DNA from: Clostridia bacterium
Lineage (GTDB): Bacteria; Bacillota; Clostridia; Oscillospirales; CAG-272
Assembly (NCBI GenBank): GCA_017501545.1
Contig: JAFVWS010000042.1
Span: 1-64,000, forward strand
Direction of reading: 5' to 3'
DNA length: 64,000 nt
Shown here: piece by piece, positions 52,345 to 60,023 of the stretch
Layout: each line of letters starts with the position of its first letter
Position numbering within the stretch: the stretch's first letter is position 1
Program-made: the position numbers and the translations under genes
The notes under the pieces: model-generated
What the model saw: the letters and a program-made list of their open reading frames with translations, nothing else
Databases searched by the model: none
Told to the model about the DNA's origin: nothing

Positions 52345-53577
52345 TTATTTATGCATCATACCAGGGAGCACCGTATCCTCTTGCTTGCCCTTTGGCATTT
52401 TCCTTTCATCAAGCACGGTTGCTGGCAAAATTGCTTTTTTGCCGTACGTATCCTTTATGCTATCAATAACTGAGCCAAGGCGCCTTTGCTTTTCTTCCTT
52501 TTCGTAGTCGTAAAACATATCGCTTTGCGTTGGCGCTTGAGAGCTTTCTAAGTAAATTGCAGTTACAGTAAGCGCACGTATTTGGTATCGCCAATTATAA
52601 TTATCAGAAAGAAGCTTGATTGCCACCTTGGCAATTTCACCCTCGTCTTGTGTTGAATGCTCAAGCCTTGTTTGATAGGAATAGTGCGTAAAGCCCTCAT
52701 CCTTAACAACAAGTGAAACGCCACCTGCGTACATTCCCTCCTTGCGAAGCTTGTAGCCAATATCAAGGCTAAGCGCCACAATCACCTTTGACGCCTCGTC
52801 GTGATTTTCTAAATTTTCAACACAGGTAATGCCGTGGCCAATTGATTTTGGAGGCTCATAATGGTCCTTGTGCGCCACGCGAGAGTTATCAAGTCCATTT
52901 GCAAAAAGCCAGAGGGAGTGTCCGTTTTTGCCGAGCTTGCCTCTAATAAAGCTCTCGCTCATGCTTGCAAGGCGCCCAATTGTGCTAATGCCACACTCTT
53001 GCAGGGTTCTGCTTGTTTGTCTGCCACAGTAAAGAAGGTCAGAGGCAGGCAAAGGCCACACCAAATCCTTAAAATTTTCACGTGTGATAACGCTTACTGC
53101 ATCGGGCTTCTTTAGGTCTGAGCCAAGCTTGGCAAACACCTTGTTAAAGGAAACCCCTATGCTTACTGTCAAGCCAAGCTCCTCTTTAACCGTTTTTCTT
53201 ATTTCCTCAGCAATTATATAGCCGTCCTCGCCACAGCTTGTCACGTCAAGCCAACATTCGTCAAGTCCAAACGGCTCAATATAGTCAGTATATCTTTCGT
53301 AAATTTTGCGCAGAAGCCTTGAAAACTTACTGTAATATTCAAAATGCGGTGGCACAATAATTAAATCCTTACATCGTTGCTTTGCCTCCCAAAGTGGCAT
53401 ACCGGTTTTTACGCCTGCGCGCTTTGCAAGCTCACTTTTAGCAAGAATAATGCCGTGTCGCTCCTCTTGACTGCCACCAACTGCAACAGCCTTGCCACGT
53501 AATTCTGGATTTAAAACCATCTCGCACGAGGCATAAAAGCAGTTAGCATCGCTGTGTAAAATCACCCTGTCCTTCAT
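52345..53577 (-). CDS. dinB: Y-family DNA polymerase IV
   Basis: 410 residues. It performs error-prone bypass of DNA lesions. Catalytic carboxylates are visible in LHSDANCFYASCE (Asp10) and GLDECWLDVT (Asp106, Glu107), and the little-finger domain follows residue 240. A sliding-clamp binding motif of the QxxLF type appears near the end as QSDMF. The palm motif has Gly where most DinB proteins have Ser (SIDE). The start overlaps the upstream small gene by 35 nt, suggesting translational coupling. Part of the lexA operon, so damage-inducible. Confidence 0.93.
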   Translation of the reverse strand: MKDRVILHSDANCFYASCEMVLNPELRGKAVAVGGSQEERHGIILAKSELAKRAGVKTGMPLWEAKQRCKDLIIVPPHFEYYSKFSRLLRKIYERYTDYIEPFGLDECWLDVTSCGEDGYIIAEEIRKTVKEELGLTVSIGVSFNKVFAKLGSDLKKPDAVSVITRENFKDLVWPLPASDLLYCGRQTSRTLQECGISTIGRLASMSESFIRGKLGKNGHSLWLFANGLDNSRVAHKDHYEPPKSIGHGITCVENLENHDEASKVIVALSLDIGYKLRKEGMYAGGVSLVVKDEGFTHYSYQTRLEHSTQDEGEIAKVAIKLLSDNYNWRYQIRALTVTAIYLESSQAPTQSDMFYDYEKEEKQRRLGSVIDSIKDTYGKKAILPATVLDERKMPKGKQEDTVLPGMMHK

Positions 53578-53830
53578 TTTCTAAAGCCCTCTTGACAGAA
53601 AACCATTTATCGGTGTCCTTTTCAAAATAAATTTTCTTTCTTTCGCCCTCAACCATAACTGTAAATTCAATGGGCGCAATTGCCCCCACGCTTTTGGGGC
53701 AGTAGTTTTTCTTACTTATAACCTTGTCAATTAAAAAGCGCTCCCCGCCCACAAAAATGGCACGTGGCTTGAAAATACCGTTGGTGCTATAAACAACACC
53801 AACGGTCAATGGCACACGAATAAATTTCAT
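53543..53830 (-). CDS. Small protein between lexA and dinB, function unknown
   Basis: 95 residues, beta-rich in appearance (MKFIRVPLTVGVVYSTNGIF, RAIFVGGERFLIDKVISKKN, EFTVMVEGERKKIYFEKDTD). No signal peptide or membrane segment, and no family recognised. Its ATG overlaps the lexA stop (TAATG) and its end overlaps dinB by 35 nt, so it is tightly coupled to both. Position suggests a SOS-related accessory factor, perhaps a regulator of DinB; this is inference from context only. Confidence 0.7.
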   Translation of the reverse strand: MKFIRVPLTVGVVYSTNGIFKPRAIFVGGERFLIDKVISKKNYCPKSVGAIAPIEFTVMVEGERKKIYFEKDTDKWFSVKRALENEGQGDFTQRC

Positions 53831-54429
53831 TATAGTGACTTAATCACCTTAATGGCAACGCCCTGCACCTGACAGTTATCTACAATTATATCCTCCATCG
53901 AGGAGTTTTCAGGGTGCAGTCTGATTTTTTTAATTGATGGGTCAGGCATATAGCGCTTAAGCGTGCTTTGACCACCGGCTAAGGCGACAACAATGTCACC
54001 CTTGCGTGCAGTTTCCTGTTGCTTAATAATAATCATATCGCCGTCGTCAATTCCTGCCTCAATCATAGAGTCGCCCGAGGCTGTAAGAATAAAGAATTTG
54101 CCCTTGCCAACAAAGGACTCTGGTAATTTAACGTAGCCCTCAATATATTCTTCCTTTTCGTCAAGTGGACCACAAGGAATACGGCCAAGCTTAGCAACTG
54201 AAACCATATTTCTCTCAGTTTTTGTAATGTATGGGGTTTCAATTCCGTCATCGGTGCGGGTGATAATTCCCACACGCTCCATAATTTCGATATATCTTTG
54301 AACTGTGCTTTTGCTAATTCCAGTCATATTTGAAATTTCACGCACAGAGGGTGAGCGAGTATAGTCGTCAAAATACTCCTCAACGCACCTTCTAATCATA
54401 ATAATTGTGTCAGCACTAACGTTTCTCAT
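53830..54429 (-). CDS. lexA: SOS repressor LexA
   Basis: 199 residues. Winged helix-turn-helix (about 25-60, SPSVREISNMTGISKSTVQR) and an S24 self-cleavage domain with Ser121 (GDSMIEAGI) and Lys158 (STLKRYM). The cleavage site is Cys86-Gly87 (RIPCGPL) in place of the usual Ala-Gly. It represses DNA-damage genes and is inactivated by RecA-stimulated self-cleavage. AGGAG lies 7 nt before the ATG. First gene of an operon with a 95-residue protein, dinB and trmO. The upstream region has no Bacillus-type GAAC-N4-GTTC box but carries a GGGACA-N3-TGTCCC palindrome at the predicted start site. Confidence 0.93.
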   Translation of the reverse strand: MRNVSADTIIMIRRCVEEYFDDYTRSPSVREISNMTGISKSTVQRYIEIMERVGIITRTDDGIETPYITKTERNMVSVAKLGRIPCGPLDEKEEYIEGYVKLPESFVGKGKFFILTASGDSMIEAGIDDGDMIIIKQQETARKGDIVVALAGGQSTLKRYMPDPSIKKIRLHPENSSMEDIIVDNCQVQGVAIKVIKSL

Positions 54430-54449
54430 AATAAGCTCCTAACTTGCGA

Positions 54450-54567
54450 TTTTGGTACAGAAATGCGCACTATTTGGGACACACATCTTGAAAATGTGGT
54501 ACAAAGCTTGCGCTATTTCGGGACACTTTGTCCCATTTAGTATATCACCCAAAACCAAATTTGTCAA
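54450..54567 (-). promoter_or_regulatory. lexA promoter with candidate SOS operators
   Basis: Minus strand TTGACA (54562-54567), exactly 17 nt, TATACT (54539-54544). Just downstream, over the expected start site, is a perfect inverted repeat GGGACA-ctt-TGTCCC (54520-54534). Further into the leader, the plus strand shows two related blocks with GGTACA (54454 and 54499), then TGCGC and CTATTT-GGGACAC (to 54482 and to 54526). The repeated half-sites suggest cooperative binding by LexA. Confidence 0.6.
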
Positions 54568-54711
54568 TAGAAAACTGCAAAGAAACATAAATTGTCATAT
54601 TTTGGCGACACCAAAAGCTGATAATCTCAATTGAGGCGTAGATGAAGGGCCACCACGCCAAGTCAAAAAATAGAGGCACAGGGAGGTAGGGAAAACAATT
54701 TACAAGTTTTT
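54568..54711. other. Intergenic region without recognised features
   Basis: AT-rich stretch between the lexA promoter and the 63-bp element. No gene, tRNA or clear regulatory site is visible. Confidence 0.4.
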
Positions 54712-54774
54712 TTGTTGCAGTATACATCGTTATTTATCACTCCAAATCGAGTTCGACTGGGTATACTGCGACTA
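54712..54774. repeat. 63-bp element with terminal inverted repeats, copy 2 (inverted)
   Basis: Reverse complement of 51183-51245 with about five differences. The right end GTATACTGCGACTA is intact, while the left end has two changes. The two copies bracket the region from the small Opp-operon gene to lexA. Confidence 0.8.
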
Positions 54775-54783
54775 AAAAATCAC

Positions 54784-54816
54784 AAAAAAGAAAACAGGCA
54801 AAACGCCTGTTTTCTA
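54784..54816 (-). terminator. Terminator of the DUF1538/P-II operon
   Basis: AGAAAACAGGC-aaaac-GCCTGTTTTCT, followed on the minus strand by TTTTTT. A second small hairpin GGGTG-ggaag-CACCC lies at 54870-54884, nearer the gene. Confidence 0.75.
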
Positions 54817-54933
54817 CCAAAATTTACTTTAGTGGGTAATGTAAATTAAAGAATTGTTAAAATTGTTTTGGGTGGGAAGCACCCTTTTTATAAATTGTGA
54901 TTTTGGTTTTGCACCTATCCTGCCACCTCAAGC

Positions 54934-55608
54934 TCAAATTTTGAAGACCTTGTCAACAGGAACAGATAGCACAGTACCCTGCGCCTCACTCTTCAAGCCG
55001 TATTTTTGGTTCACGCTTTCAAGAATTTGGTTTCTAACGCTGTCAGGTGCGAGAATAGCAACGATTTCCTTTTCCTCGTTGAGCTTTTGGTTAGAGTAAG
55101 CCTCAACAACATCAGCCTCAGCAAGTCTTGCCCTGATTACAGTACCACCAGTTGCACCTGCAATCTTCGCAGTTTGCATAACGTTATCTGTAAAGCCACG
55201 GTTAACAGAGATAAGAATTAAGCTATATTTATATTCACTGCTCATTTCTTCGCCCCCTCCTTTTAAGTAGTCGTTACTGTTTTTCTTAACAATTTCAGCA
55301 GAAATTCTGCTAAATGCGTTGGTTGAAATAATCATAAATAGTCCTTGATATCCAAGGCTTGAGCCAACGTTTTTAGATAGGCTTGCTGCAATTCGGTTTG
55401 CGGTTGATTTAGTAGCAAAACTAATCATAATATCCTTTTCCGAATTACCAAGACCCAAAATGTCCATCATTTCCGAGGGCGCAGTACCCTCACCGACGCA
55501 TTGAAAGTGTAAAACAACGTCGTTTTCCTTAAGCATTTTAATATACTGGCCACCCTTACCACGCCTAATAATGGAGAGTAGCATCACCATACGAGAATCA
55601 GTTGCCAT
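54934..55608 (-). CDS. Tandem P-II-like regulatory protein
   Basis: 224 residues with two successive ferredoxin-like, P-II-type domains: about 1-110 (VMLLSIIRRGKGGQYIKMLK) and about 120-224 (YSLILISVNRGFTDNVMQTA, AGATGGTVIRARL, EEKEIVAILAP). P-II proteins sense nucleotides or 2-oxoglutarate and regulate transporters and enzymes. It overlaps the upstream DUF1538 gene by 11 nt, so the two products probably work together, with this protein gating or sensing for the membrane partner. The T-loop tyrosine of GlnB is not evident. Cytoplasmic. The transported substrate is unknown. Confidence 0.75.
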   Translation of the reverse strand: MATDSRMVMLLSIIRRGKGGQYIKMLKENDVVLHFQCVGEGTAPSEMMDILGLGNSEKDIMISFATKSTANRIAASLSKNVGSSLGYQGLFMIISTNAFSRISAEIVKKNSNDYLKGGGEEMSSEYKYSLILISVNRGFTDNVMQTAKIAGATGGTVIRARLAEADVVEAYSNQKLNEEKEIVAILAPDSVRNQILESVNQKYGLKSEAQGTVLSVPVDKVFKI

Positions 55609-57283
55609 GTATTGTCTCCTCCATTGTATAAGTCATAGTGTAAGAGAAATCAATCTCTGTTGGCCTTCTTTCAATATCGGTATAGTAAACCATACCGTCA
55701 TCAATTCTTTCAATTTCACGGTGAATCTTCTTAAGCTTCTTATCCTGCTTAATTTTACCAATCAAGCCGAGAACCTGAATTGTAATAAGTGGCGTTAGCG
55801 CAATCATTGCAACTATACCAAATGCGTTTTCAAGAATGTTTCCACCAACTGCGGTGCAGGCACCAATTGCAAATGGGAGAATAAAGGTTGTCGCCATAGG
55901 ACCGGAGGCAACGCCACCAGAGTCAAACGCGATACCAGTATAAATAGGTGGAACAAAAAACGTAATTACAAGTGGGATAGCGTATCCGATAATTAAAACT
56001 GGCAAAATAGGAATGTTAAATAAAATACGTGTCATCGCAATGCCAACGGAAACTGCAACACCAATAGATAGCGCAAGCCCGATTGACTTTTGAGAAATAG
56101 CACCGTTTGTAACCTCGGCAACCTGCTTTTTAAGTGAATGCACCGCAGGCTCAGCAGCAACAACGAAATAGCCAAGAAGCATACCGATAGGAATGAGTAG
56201 ATACTTAATCCACGCCATATTTCCTTCCATAGCGCCAAGCACCTCGCCAATTAGCTGACCGGCAGGCATAAAGCCGATATTTGCGCCAGTTAGGAACAAA
56301 ACAAGTCCAACGTATGTGTAAGCAAAGCCGACACAAATTCTTAATACCTGTGTCTTGTTAAAGCGCCTAAAGATAAGCTGAAATACAATAAACATTGCCA
56401 CGATAGGCAAAAATGCAATTGCAACCTCGCCTATATAGTCAAGAATACCTGCCTCGGCATATTTTGGGTTAAAGAACTCTAAAAATGCATCACGAGTGGT
56501 GAAATCTCTATATTGCTCAGGGTCAAAGTTAGAGCTGTTAACCTCTGGCTTTCTAAGAAGACTAAGAATAAGAACCGACAAAATAGGACCTATTGAGCAA
56601 AGTGAAACAAGACCGAAGGAGTCCTCGCTTGAGTGCTTATCCTTACTCATAGATGCAATACCTGCACCCAGTGCCATAATAAATGGAACAGTAATAGGAC
56701 CAGTTGTAACTCCACCAGAGTCAAACGCAGTAGGAATAAACTCGGTTGAGCCAATTTCAACCCCAAACCATCTGCCAACAGTAGGCACGCATGCAAGAAG
56801 CAATGCAAGAATATAAAGTGGAACGAGAATGAATGAAAGACGGATTTTTCTTCTGGTTCTTATAAGCGCAACAGCCAAGAAAAGACCAGCGCCAAGCGCA
56901 ACGCAAAGAATTAAAACCCATCCGTTTAACACCTCAAGCTTGCCCCCAAAAAAGTCAAGCTTGATTTTGTTGGCAAGCACGGTTAGATCCGGCTCAGCAA
57001 TGGTGATAAGAAAGCCAACGACAAAGCAAACAAGAATAGGTAAAAATTTCTTTTTTGATTTACCAATAAGCACACCAATGCCATCACCAATTGGCTCCAT
57101 TGAAATGTTTGAGCCGATTGTAAAAATGCTCATACCGCCTATAATTAGTAGTGCGCCAAACAGGAACATAATCATAATTCCTGAGAAAATAGGCGCGAGG
57201 GAAATTGTAAGCACAAGCACTATTGCACAAATAGGCAAAACTGATTGTAGCGACTCCTTGAGTGAGCCAGCAAATAGCCTCAT
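55598..57283 (-). CDS. DUF1538 membrane protein, putative transporter
   Basis: 561 residues with about 12-14 membrane helices in two homologous halves. Each half carries the signature FDSGGVTTGPITVPFI (about 187) and FDSGGVASGPMATTFI (about 455). The internal duplication is typical of an inverted- or tandem-repeat transporter. A short hydrophilic C-terminus (LKKIHREIERIDDGMVYYTD) may contact the P-II partner encoded next. AGGAGGG lies 7 nt before the ATG. DUF1538 proteins have no proven substrate. Confidence 0.85.
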   Translation of the reverse strand: MRLFAGSLKESLQSVLPICAIVLVLTISLAPIFSGIMIMFLFGALLIIGGMSIFTIGSNISMEPIGDGIGVLIGKSKKKFLPILVCFVVGFLITIAEPDLTVLANKIKLDFFGGKLEVLNGWVLILCVALGAGLFLAVALIRTRRKIRLSFILVPLYILALLLACVPTVGRWFGVEIGSTEFIPTAFDSGGVTTGPITVPFIMALGAGIASMSKDKHSSEDSFGLVSLCSIGPILSVLILSLLRKPEVNSSNFDPEQYRDFTTRDAFLEFFNPKYAEAGILDYIGEVAIAFLPIVAMFIVFQLIFRRFNKTQVLRICVGFAYTYVGLVLFLTGANIGFMPAGQLIGEVLGAMEGNMAWIKYLLIPIGMLLGYFVVAAEPAVHSLKKQVAEVTNGAISQKSIGLALSIGVAVSVGIAMTRILFNIPILPVLIIGYAIPLVITFFVPPIYTGIAFDSGGVASGPMATTFILPFAIGACTAVGGNILENAFGIVAMIALTPLITIQVLGLIGKIKQDKKLKKIHREIERIDDGMVYYTDIERRPTEIDFSYTMTYTMEETIHGN

Positions 57284-57325
57284 AAAATCCCTCCTCTAAT
57301 ATATAATATTAGACACATTACAAAT

Positions 57326-57354
57326 ATTATATCAAAGGCAAATCGAAAAAGCAA
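57326..57354 (-). promoter_or_regulatory. Promoter of the DUF1538/P-II operon
   Basis: Minus strand TTGCTT (57349-57354), 17-nt spacer, TATAAT (57326-57331). Confidence 0.6.
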
Positions 57355-57400
57355 TAGAGAAACGAAAATAGAAAAAATTTCTTTAAATACTTAAAGAAAG

Positions 57401-57429
57401 TTGACAGACAATGAAAGGTGTGCTATAAT
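57401..57429 (+). promoter_or_regulatory. Promoter of thrH
   Basis: TTGACA (57401-57406), exactly 17 nt, TATAAT (57424-57429), followed by AAGGAGAG. Confidence 0.8.
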
Positions 57430-57470
57430 TAGGTATATTTTTTTGGTAGATAGCAAGGAGAGCTATAAAA

Positions 57471-58079
57471 ATGAGCGAAATGAACGTAGTATGTTTAGAC
57501 CTTGAGGGCGTTTTAGTGCCTGAAATTTGGATTGCGTTTGCCGAGGCAAGTGGAATTCCTGAGCTTAAGCGCACCACCCGTGATGAGCCAAATTATGATA
57601 AGCTAATGGCTTACCGTATGGCTATTTTAAAGGAGCACGGACTTGGCCTTAAGGAAATACAAGAAACAATTGCAAAAATTGATCCAATGCCAGGTGCAAA
57701 GGAGTTTTTAGATAAGCTTCGTGCAAAAACACAGGTTATTATTATAAGCGACACCTTTACTCAGTTTGCAAAGCCACTTATGCAAAAGCTTGGCTGGCCA
57801 ACAATATTCTGTAACACCTTAGAGGTTAACGAAAACGGTGAAATTGTAGGCTTTAAAATGAGAGTGGAGAAGTCAAAGTATTCAACAGTAAGGGCACTTC
57901 AATCAGTCGGCTTTGACACAATCGCTGCAGGGGATAGCTATAACGACCTTGGTATGATAAACGCAAGTAAGGCAGGCTTCCTCTTTAAAAGCACTGAGCA
58001 AATTAAAAAGGACAACCCAAATCTTCCTGCCTTTGAGGAATATGATGACCTTTATAATGCAATAGTAAACGCACTATAA
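57471..58079 (+). CDS. thrH: Bifunctional phosphoserine phosphatase/homoserine phosphotransferase
   Basis: 202 residues, the usual ThrH length. A HAD-type hydrolase with DLEGVLVPEIWIAFAE at the start (nucleophile Asp10 in the motif CLDLEG), TTRDEPNYDKLMAYR, motif II ISDTF (about 93-97) and motif III AAGDSYNDLGMI (about 146-157). ThrH of Pseudomonas dephosphorylates phosphoserine and can pass the phosphate to homoserine, so it can act in serine and threonine synthesis. Monocistronic between its own promoter and terminator. Confidence 0.9.
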   Translation: MSEMNVVCLDLEGVLVPEIWIAFAEASGIPELKRTTRDEPNYDKLMAYRMAILKEHGLGLKEIQETIAKIDPMPGAKEFLDKLRAKTQVIIISDTFTQFAKPLMQKLGWPTIFCNTLEVNENGEIVGFKMRVEKSKYSTVRALQSVGFDTIAAGDSYNDLGMINASKAGFLFKSTEQIKKDNPNLPAFEEYDDLYNAIVNAL

Positions 58080-58084
58080 TAAAG

Positions 58085-58112
58085 AAAAACGGACACAGGG
58101 GTGTCCGTTTTT
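58085..58112. terminator. Bidirectional terminator between thrH and the phosphoesterase gene
   Basis: AAAAACGGACAC-aggg-GTGTCCGTTTTT. The stem is very similar to those ending the zinc-ribbon genes downstream. Confidence 0.8.
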
Positions 58113-58974
58113 ATTTTGCAAGCGTTACAATAACTATCTCTGGGGTGTTGTTAATTCTGAAAGGAAATGCGCTGTTGCCAAGTCCACGGCTGACAACCAT
58201 ATTTGTTGTGCCCTTGGTATAAAGTCCGCTGTCGTATTTTGGGAAAGCGCCCTGCGCAGGCGCATATAACCCACCTACAAAGGGGATTCTAAACTGTCCG
58301 CCGTGCGCGTGCCCGGTGAGGACTAAATCATATTCCATGTTAGCGTAGCTCTCAAACGCTTCGGGGCGGTGGGAGAGTAGGACGTTATATCCCTCTTGGT
58401 CATAGTCAAGCTCACTAAGTAGCTTATCAATTATTGCCTTTTCGTTGTAGCCGTATAATTCGCCCTTTAAGGACTCAGGGTCGTGTATGCCCCACAGCGT
58501 AATTTCCTCACCGTTTTTGGAAATTTTTGCACTCTTGCCATCAAGCACTATAGCGCCCAAGGAAATAAGCTCCTTTTCAAAATCGCCATAGGCGTCAACG
58601 CGCCCCTCGTGGTTGCCAGTGACAAAATAGCAGGGCGCAATTTTTAAAGCCTCCTGAACAAAGGAAAGCGCAACGTCAAAATCAGTGTTATTTGAGTCAA
58701 TTAGGTCGCCAGTTATCGCAATAATATCAGGCTCAGCCTCTCTAAGCTTTTTTAGTAGGCGCTTATTGTACTTGCCAAACTCCGTGTTGTGTAAATCCGA
58801 CACGTGGGCAATTTTAAAGCCATCAAATGAGTCGGGCAAATCCTCATCATTAACGGTTAAATTAGACACGTGTAGGCACGTATTTCCTAAAATTACAAAA
58901 ATTAAGAAGGCAATAATTGCTAAAATAAGCGTGCCAAATATGCAAGAAAATGAGATAATTAGCTTCCTCTTCAT
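58111..58974 (-). CDS. Membrane-anchored metallophosphoesterase, YkuE-like
   Basis: 287 residues. One N-terminal membrane helix (SCIFGTLILAIIAFLIFVIL), then a calcineurin-like phosphoesterase domain outside the membrane: AHVSDLHN (about 56-63), ITGDLIDS (about 86-93), VTGNHEGR (about 118-125), LSHRPE (about 200) and the metal motif TGHAHGGQFR (about 220-229). Homologues such as YkuE and LpxH-type enzymes hydrolyse phosphate esters of nucleotides or lipids; the substrate here is unknown. AAGGAGG precedes the ATG. Monocistronic, convergent with thrH. Confidence 0.85.
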   Translation of the reverse strand: MKRKLIISFSCIFGTLILAIIAFLIFVILGNTCLHVSNLTVNDEDLPDSFDGFKIAHVSDLHNTEFGKYNKRLLKKLREAEPDIIAITGDLIDSNNTDFDVALSFVQEALKIAPCYFVTGNHEGRVDAYGDFEKELISLGAIVLDGKSAKISKNGEEITLWGIHDPESLKGELYGYNEKAIIDKLLSELDYDQEGYNVLLSHRPEAFESYANMEYDLVLTGHAHGGQFRIPFVGGLYAPAQGAFPKYDSGLYTKGTTNMVVSRGLGNSAFPFRINNTPEIVIVTLAK

Positions 58975-59001
58975 AATGCCTCCTTAGCTTATTATATTAT
59001 G

Positions 59002-59030
59002 ATTATAACCGAGTGGCGAAATAAAATCAA
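59002..59030 (-). promoter_or_regulatory. Promoter of the phosphoesterase gene
   Basis: Minus strand TTGATT (59025-59030), 17-nt spacer, TATAAT (59002-59007). Confidence 0.6.
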
Positions 59031-59058
59031 CACGATATAACAAATTTTGACGTTTTTA

Positions 59059-59087
59059 TTGACGAAAATGATAAAGTATGCTAAAAT
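59059..59087 (+). promoter_or_regulatory. Promoter of zinc-ribbon paralogue 1
   Basis: TTGACG (59059-59064), 17-nt spacer, TAAAAT (59082-59087). Confidence 0.6.
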
Positions 59088-59120
59088 TGAATTAACATTT
59101 AATAAAAAGGAGAGATTACT

Positions 59121-59927
59121 ATGTTTTGTAGAAAATGTGGCAAGGACATAGGTGAGAGCAACTTCTGTCCAGACTGTGGCACAAAGCAAAGGTCTGACGA
59201 GGAGCTAAAAGCTTCATTAGAGCAAAAAGAAAACGTGCCGCAACCACAAATGGTGTTTGGCCCAGACGGCTCAACAAGGACAAGTGATGGTAGACTCGTT
59301 TTTTCAAGCGCAAAGCAATTAATGATGGCATCCAAAAAGCACAACGCAGTAGCAAGGGTTAACTCATTATTAAGTATCTTTTATTTATTGTTAGTAGCTG
59401 GTGCAATTGCATTATGCGTGCTTTCAGTTATTAGCGACACATTTAGTGGCTCACAGTTCTTTGTTGTGCTACTTATGGGATTTGCGGGCGCGTTAAGTAT
59501 TCCTATGTCAATTTTAAGTGCATTTGTTGACGGCAAAAATGCAAAATGGCTAAAGGAGGATAACGTTGACGTAAGAGAAACCATTAGAAATGGTGCAAAC
59601 GAAAAATCCGACAGAAACTTTTTACCACAGCTTTTGGTAATCAACTATATTAAGGACGTACCAAAGGCAAACGCATTTTCAATAGTTGGAAATTTAATAA
59701 ACGTAATTTTTGGCCCACTTCAATGTGCTTTCCTTGGCTCATTGTTTATCACTGTTGCAACTGCATTAAAATCTCATGCTTCAGGTTGGCTTGGCACAAT
59801 TGTAATAATGTTTGTTATACTAATTCTTACATTGATTCCTACCCTTATCATTAGAAAGGTACAAGAAAGCAAGGCAAAAAAGCACTACGCGCAATCTGAA
59901 CAAGGTCAAAATGGCGAACAAAAATAA
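59121..59927 (+). CDS. Zinc-ribbon membrane protein, paralogue 1
   Basis: 268 residues. The N-terminus MFCRKCGKDIGESNFCPDCG is a zinc ribbon of two CxxC pairs. A variable linker contains the shared phrase GRLVFSSAKQLMMA, then four membrane segments (about 83-108, 113-135, 190-215, 225-250). Between helices 2 and 3 lies the conserved cytoplasmic-looking stretch AKWLKEDNVDVRETIRNGAN. The function is unknown; similar zinc-ribbon membrane proteins are common in Clostridia. First of five paralogues, all with the same N-terminus and direction. Confidence 0.8.
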   Translation: MFCRKCGKDIGESNFCPDCGTKQRSDEELKASLEQKENVPQPQMVFGPDGSTRTSDGRLVFSSAKQLMMASKKHNAVARVNSLLSIFYLLLVAGAIALCVLSVISDTFSGSQFFVVLLMGFAGALSIPMSILSAFVDGKNAKWLKEDNVDVRETIRNGANEKSDRNFLPQLLVINYIKDVPKANAFSIVGNLINVIFGPLQCAFLGSLFITVATALKSHASGWLGTIVIMFVILILTLIPTLIIRKVQESKAKKHYAQSEQGQNGEQK

Positions 59928-59930
59928 CAA

Positions 59931-60017
59931 AAACGGACACCCAGTGTCCGTTTTTTCGTATTGACATATAAGGGAATATGTGGTAAAATATACCTATATT
60001 TTAACTATAAGGAGAGA
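59931..60017 (+). promoter_or_regulatory. Repeated terminator-promoter block, copy 1
   Basis: A terminator ACGGACAC-cca-GTGTCCGT with T6 (59932-59956) runs into TTGACA (59961-59966), 17 nt, TAAAAT (59984-59989), then AAGGAGAG. The same block, nearly base for base, is at 60779-60865 and 61768-61855. Confidence 0.75.
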
Positions 60018-60023
60018 AAAACT

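Noticed and set aside
53543..53830. The 95-residue frame as a spurious overlap of lexA and dinB
   Set aside because: Kept as a gene: it fills a 250-nt gap that would otherwise be empty, starts at TAATG with lexA, and has balanced protein-like composition.
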